The notes under the pieces: generated by a model
Told to the model about the DNA's origin: nothing
The model's database searches: none
What the model saw: the letters and a program-made list of their open reading frames with translations, nothing else
In this document: positions 23,323-26,479 of the stretch, one piece after another
Position numbering within the stretch: the first letter of the stretch is position 1
How the letters are laid out: each line of letters starts with the position of its first letter
Source of the DNA: an uncultured Bacteroidales bacterium
Lineage (GTDB): Bacteria > Bacteroidota > Bacteroidia > Bacteroidales > UBA932
Length of the DNA: 26,479 nt
Reading direction: 5' to 3'
Assembly (NCBI GenBank): GCA_910585445.1
Contig: CAJUEK010000034.1
Location: forward strand, 1-26,479
Made by a program: the position numbers and the translations under genes

Positions 23323-24546
23323 ATGGCGAAATCTGATAAGCAGAATAGGCATTGCATGTTTTGCGGAAGAAGCGAGAAGGAAGTTCCGCTTCTGCTGCAG
23401 GGCATGGATGCGTGCATTTGTTCGGACTGTATCAAGCTGGCGGGGGACTATATGAGGGACTATGACAGGAACTCGTCTTCCGGAAAGCCTCTGGGCAAGA
23501 TAGAGTCACTTTACAAGCCGAAGGAGATACATGAGTTCCTTGACCAGTATGTTATAGGGCAGGACAGGGCGAAGAAACTCCTTTCCGTTGCCGTATATAA
23601 CCATTATAAGAGGATAAACCATAATCTTGTCGGGGATTCTGACCTGGAGCTGGAAAAGTCCAACATACTTATGGTGGGCCCGACCGGTACGGGAAAGACA
23701 TTGATGGCCAAGAGCATTGCCAAGCTTCTTGATGTTCCGTTCACTATCGTGGATGCTACTGTGCTTACTGAGGCTGGTTATGTGGGAGAGGATGTGGAGA
23801 GCATATTGTCACGTCTTCTGCAGGAGGCAGACTATGATGTCGCAAAGGCCGAGAGGGGAATCGTGTTCATTGACGAGATTGACAAGATAGCCCGCAAGAG
23901 CGACAATCCTTCCATTACGCGTGACGTGTCGGGAGAGGGCGTGCAGCAGGCCATGCTCAAGCTTCTCGAGGGAAGCGTCGTGAATGTTCCGCCGCAGGGA
24001 GGCCGCAAGCATCCTGAGCAGGAGTTCCTGCATGTCAATACGCAGAATATACTTTTCATTTGCGGAGGAGCCTTTGAAGGCATTGAGCGCAGGATTGCAC
24101 AGAGACTGAACACTCAGGTAATCGGCTTCGGCGCGGCAGACCGCAAGCATATTGACAAGGACAATCTTCTGCAGTATGTGGAGGCGATGGATCTCCGTTC
24201 ATATGGCTTGATTCCGGAAATAATAGGACGTCTTCCTGTCATCACTTATCTTGACCACCTCGACAGGGATGCCCTCAAAAGAATATTGACAGAGCCGAAA
24301 AACGCGATTATGCGCCAGTATGAGAGGATATTCGAACTTGACGGGATACGTCTGAATATCGGCAAGGGCGTACTTGACCTGATTGTGGATACGGCCATTG
24401 AGAATAAGCTCGGTGCACGCGGGCTGCGTTCAATTTGTGAGAAGATAATGACGGACGCGATGTATGAGGCGCCGTCATCGGATAAGAAGACCTTTAACCT
24501 GACTCTTGACTACGCTAAGAAAAAACTATCGTTGGACCGAAAATAA
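23323..24546 (+). CDS. clpX: ATP-dependent Clp protease ATP-binding subunit ClpX
   Basis: ClpX unfolds tagged proteins and feeds them to ClpP. The 407-residue protein contains the N-terminal C4 zinc-binding domain (C11, C14, C33, C36), Walker A GPTGTGKT (119-126), pore-1 loop GYVG (152-155), Walker B VFIDEID (181-187), the RKH loop (228-230), the ClpP-docking IGF tripeptide (267-269) and sensor-2 GARGLR (364-369). Length and order match the family; nothing is missing. It is co-directional with clpP, 8 bases downstream. The next gene starts about 57 bases later. Confidence 0.97.
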   Translation: MAKSDKQNRHCMFCGRSEKEVPLLLQGMDACICSDCIKLAGDYMRDYDRNSSSGKPLGKIESLYKPKEIHEFLDQYVIGQDRAKKLLSVAVYNHYKRINHNLVGDSDLELEKSNILMVGPTGTGKTLMAKSIAKLLDVPFTIVDATVLTEAGYVGEDVESILSRLLQEADYDVAKAERGIVFIDEIDKIARKSDNPSITRDVSGEGVQQAMLKLLEGSVVNVPPQGGRKHPEQEFLHVNTQNILFICGGAFEGIERRIAQRLNTQVIGFGAADRKHIDKDNLLQYVEAMDLRSYGLIPEIIGRLPVITYLDHLDRDALKRILTEPKNAIMRQYERIFELDGIRLNIGKGVLDLIVDTAIENKLGARGLRSICEKIMTDAMYEAPSSDKKTFNLTLDYAKKKLSLDRK

Positions 24547-24603
24547 GGGCATGTGACGCACACCTCATGTTCTTGTTATATAATGTTTAACTAATAGTTT
24601 TTG

Positions 24604-25137
24604 ATGAAAAAGATTCTTAACCTTGCCGTGGCGGCTGTTGCTGCCATGGCGTTGCTGTCTTGTGAACAGAAAGACGGCCCTGCGGCTTATGCCGCACCAG
24701 TTATGGTCTGGGATGCAAATCCTGACTTTTCAGTAATGGAGCTTTCCCAGACTATGGATGTTAACATCCGTGTCAAGGCGGAGGCCGGGATAGGCACTTT
24801 TATAGTGAAAGTGAACTCTCCCGTCCTGTCTCCTGTCATTTCGGCCTTGACTTCAGACAATTCTTCGAATATGGACCTTATCGGTGATTCATCCCTTATC
24901 GGAGCGCTTGACGGACTTACCGGAGGGACATTGCCTGCCGGTGAGAAGTTGGCCGGAAAGACTGAGGTGAATTTCAATTTGTCTTCCCTTGTCCCGATGA
25001 TTCTGGCTTTGTCTCCGGAGAAAGGTTCTGACCATGTGTTTACGCTTGAGGTGTCTGACAAAATCGGGCAGTCTTTCAGCCGTAAGCTGACTTTTCATTA
25101 TGGGGGGGGGCAACAGCATAAGCGTTTCCGGTGCTGA
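24604..25137 (+). CDS. N-terminal part of a split surface lipoprotein
   Basis: This open frame starts at ATG 24604 (a TTG one codon earlier is unlikely) and encodes a lipoprotein signal MKKILNLAVAAVAAMALLSC with the lipid-attachment cysteine at residue 20, followed by a negatively charged mature part. The beta-rich region (residues 30-170) resembles the N-terminal part of Bacteroidota surface lipoproteins. After the run of nine Gs at 25102-25110 the frame reads out-of-phase (QQHKRFRC) to a stop at 25135-25137. With one G fewer it would join directly to the frame that ends at 26185 and make a single protein of 526 residues. In the present state only the truncated N-terminal part can be translated. 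Confidence 0.75.
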   Translation: MKKILNLAVAAVAAMALLSCEQKDGPAAYAAPVMVWDANPDFSVMELSQTMDVNIRVKAEAGIGTFIVKVNSPVLSPVISALTSDNSSNMDLIGDSSLIGALDGLTGGTLPAGEKLAGKTEVNFNLSSLVPMILALSPEKGSDHVFTLEVSDKIGQSFSRKLTFHYGGGQQHKRFRC

Positions 25138-26185
25138 CCTGTGGAATAACACTGCTTCTGTGGTGGTGTCTTGCGCCGAGTCAGTCAAGGCTCCTGCAGT
25201 TTTCTTCGGCAAGAAGGGCGGTTCGCTTTATGAACTTGCATCCGGTGCGGACGGCAAATATGTTGCTGCACCGGAGTATGAAACTTCTGTTAATGCTGGA
25301 GGCTTTGATGTGTTTTCCGTAAAGGAGGGGACAGGAGTTTATGCCTCCAATGTATATGTTGCGGAGTTGCGCGAGGGTGACGAGGTGCTTGCGTCTTGTG
25401 AATTTGCCGCTCCAGAGGGTGATGTCATACCGAACGCCGATATGAACGGCTGGTCTTTCCGTGTATGGGAGGACGGTTCCGGTAAACCGTATAATATCAC
25501 TTACCCTAATCCGGATGGGGAGTCATTCTGGGACAGCGGCAACAATTCTTTCCTTGAGCAGTATGGTGAGGATGGAGTTTCCACTGTCTTTACTCCTCTT
25601 TGCATGGAGGGCGAGGAGAAGGGTACTGCTTTGCTTTCTGCAAGGAAGGTGCTCGGCTTTGTATTCGCTCCCGGCAATATGTACACAGGTGATTTCATCT
25701 ATTCTGGTTTTAGCGGTACGGCATATTTCGGAAAGAAATATGGTTGGACAGCCCGTCCGTCTGCATTCAAGGTGCGCTACAAGGCCAATGTGGGTGTCAT
25801 TGACAATACCGGCTCATACGACCCTCAGAAGGACGAGTGGGACGGAAAGCAGGACGTGATGCGCATTTATGCGGCTGTGATAGACTGGACTTCCCAGCAC
25901 GGGGTATCCTCAGGAATGACTGAGCCTTCAGGAATGTGGGACCCTTGCCTTCAGAAGAATGTTGAGGAGGGTGCCATCATCGGATATGCGTCTGCTGAAA
26001 TCAAGGAGTCATCTTCAGATTATGTGATGCAGGAGCTTGATTTCCACTGGTATGACACAGAGGCCAAGCCTGCCGACGGCAATTATTCCGTAGTGATTTC
26101 ATTCGCCACAAGCAGTCGCGGTGACTATCTTACAGGCTGCAGCACAAACACTCTCCTTATTGACAGTGTGGAGTGGGTTTATTGA
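25100..26185 (+). CDS. C-terminal part of the same lipoprotein, with PCMD-like domain
   Basis: The frame can begin with the ATG at 25100, directly before the G-run, but it has no signal peptide of its own and overlaps the upstream frame. Its first residues (GGGNSISVSGADLW) continue the upstream protein naturally if one G is deleted. The C-terminal half resembles the PCMD domain (putative carbohydrate metabolism, PF13201): WTARPSAFKVRYKANVG, a YAAVIDW strand (about residues 256-262), VISFATSSRGDYLTGC and a final VEWVY. Such domains sit in surface lipoproteins near polysaccharide-use or adhesin genes. An intrinsic terminator follows. I consider it half of a broken or phase-variable gene; alternatively it could be made by ribosomal or polymerase slippage. 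Confidence 0.7.
   Translation: MGGGNSISVSGADLWNNTASVVVSCAESVKAPAVFFGKKGGSLYELASGADGKYVAAPEYETSVNAGGFDVFSVKEGTGVYASNVYVAELREGDEVLASCEFAAPEGDVIPNADMNGWSFRVWEDGSGKPYNITYPNPDGESFWDSGNNSFLEQYGEDGVSTVFTPLCMEGEEKGTALLSARKVLGFVFAPGNMYTGDFIYSGFSGTAYFGKKYGWTARPSAFKVRYKANVGVIDNTGSYDPQKDEWDGKQDVMRIYAAVIDWTSQHGVSSGMTEPSGMWDPCLQKNVEEGAIIGYASAEIKESSSDYVMQELDFHWYDTEAKPADGNYSVVISFATSSRGDYLTGCSTNTLLIDSVEWVY
25102..25110 (+). repeat. Run of nine Gs inside the lipoprotein gene
   Basis: Nine consecutive Gs join two open frames in a single gene-like unit. A run of eight would keep the lipoprotein in frame. Poly-G runs of this length are prone to slipped-strand replication and are used as phase-variation switches in other bacteria; the mechanism here is inferred. 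Confidence 0.8.
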
Positions 26186-26232
26186 GTTTCTCGGCATGGA
26201 CAATGCCGGATAATTCAGACTGTATAGATTTT

Positions 26233-26266
26233 CCGGACGGCATGTGTGCGCCGTCCGGATTTTTTT
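26233..26266 (+). terminator. Intrinsic terminator after the lipoprotein gene
   Basis: CCGGACGGC (26233-26241) pairs perfectly with GCCGTCCGG (26250-26258) around an 8-base loop; an extra T-A pair extends the stem, and seven Ts follow (26260-26266). It is a canonical intrinsic terminator, 47 bases beyond the stop at 26185. Confidence 0.92.
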
Positions 26267-26433
26267 GCCCGGATGCTTCGGATGAGGGTTCTGTGAATTT
26301 ATATATGGTCAGAATCAATGCTCAAGTGTCTCTGATGCAGAAAGAAGCGCATTAAAAAAAAGAAATAATATTCTTAGTATATGACAATTTTTAGATTATG
26401 GTAATTTAATCCCTTGATTATCAAATAATTATA

Positions 26434-26467
26434 TTGCAAAAGACCTTAAAATTTCGTAACTTTAAGG
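26434..26467 (+). promoter_or_regulatory. Likely promoter for a gene beyond the window, with a dyad
   Basis: TTG at 26434-26436 and TAACTTTA at 26457-26464 are 20 bases apart, near the Bacteroidota pattern. CCTTAAA (26444-26450) and TTTAAGG (26461-26467) form an inverted repeat over the -7 box, a possible operator. The gene it serves would start beyond position 26479. Confidence 0.4.
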
Positions 26468-26479
26468 CAATTAACTCCC

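Noticed and set aside
26173..26355. 60-codon frame after the lipoprotein
   Set aside because: It overlaps the stop and reads straight through a strong terminator hairpin.
1..26479. tRNA, rRNA, CRISPR or complete insertion sequence
   Set aside because: Looked for cloverleaf-like sequence, repeat-spacer patterns and transposase motifs on both strands; none seen by eye.

Overview
The window looks like a chromosomal segment from a member of the Bacteroidales (Bacteroidota). Several start regions carry the Bacteroidota sigma factor signature TAnnTTTG, usually as TATATTTG, instead of an E. coli type -10 box. The trigger factor, ClpP, GyrB and 7TM-HD proteins are of the Bacteroidota type, and there is a lipoprotein with a PCMD-like C-terminus. 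Housekeeping genes are moderately GC-rich; positions 1-1590 and 4011-5785 are clearly richer in AT. The genus cannot be fixed from sequence alone; a Rikenellaceae-like or uncultured gut lineage is a guess. No rRNA, tRNA, CRISPR array or intact insertion sequence was seen.

Layout. 1-1590 is an AT-rich, partly decayed stretch with a frameshifted small lipoprotein (503-770), a small two-helix membrane protein (783-971) and otherwise no clear gene. 1589-4010 holds trmO (minus), then an HD-domain 5'-nucleotidase-like gene and an SDR oxidoreductase (both plus). 4011-5785 is an accessory patch with an AAA/DUF4143-type ATPase flanked by direct repeats and structured promoter elements. 5786-6385 is a short formate/nitrite-type channel. 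6393-9538 is a tight minus-strand cluster, in transcription order an FtsE-like ATPase, nth and a large RluA-type pseudouridine synthase. From 9616 everything reads plus: a ~1000-residue TPR protein with an outer-membrane barrel protein; gyrB; a PLP-dependent alpha-oxoamine synthase with an acyltransferase-fold protein; a 7TM-HD phosphohydrolase of the PgpH type; then tig, clpP and clpX; and last a lipoprotein gene split at a run of nine Gs.

How the parts fit. tig-clpP-clpX is the classical chaperone/protease neighbourhood. The TPR and barrel proteins look like a periplasm/outer-membrane pair. The oxoamine synthase and its translationally close partner could make an unusual amino-lipid (sphingolipid- or sulfonolipid-like); this is inference.

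The most notable signals are (i) the G9 tract at 25102-25110 that breaks a surface lipoprotein, a candidate phase-variation switch; (ii) two 54-base promoter elements, 4358-4411 and 5713-5766, that share a hairpin with three compensatory base-pair changes and the same spacing to the -7 box; and (iii) the oxoamine synthase/acyltransferase pair, whose acyltransferase lacks the usual catalytic histidine.
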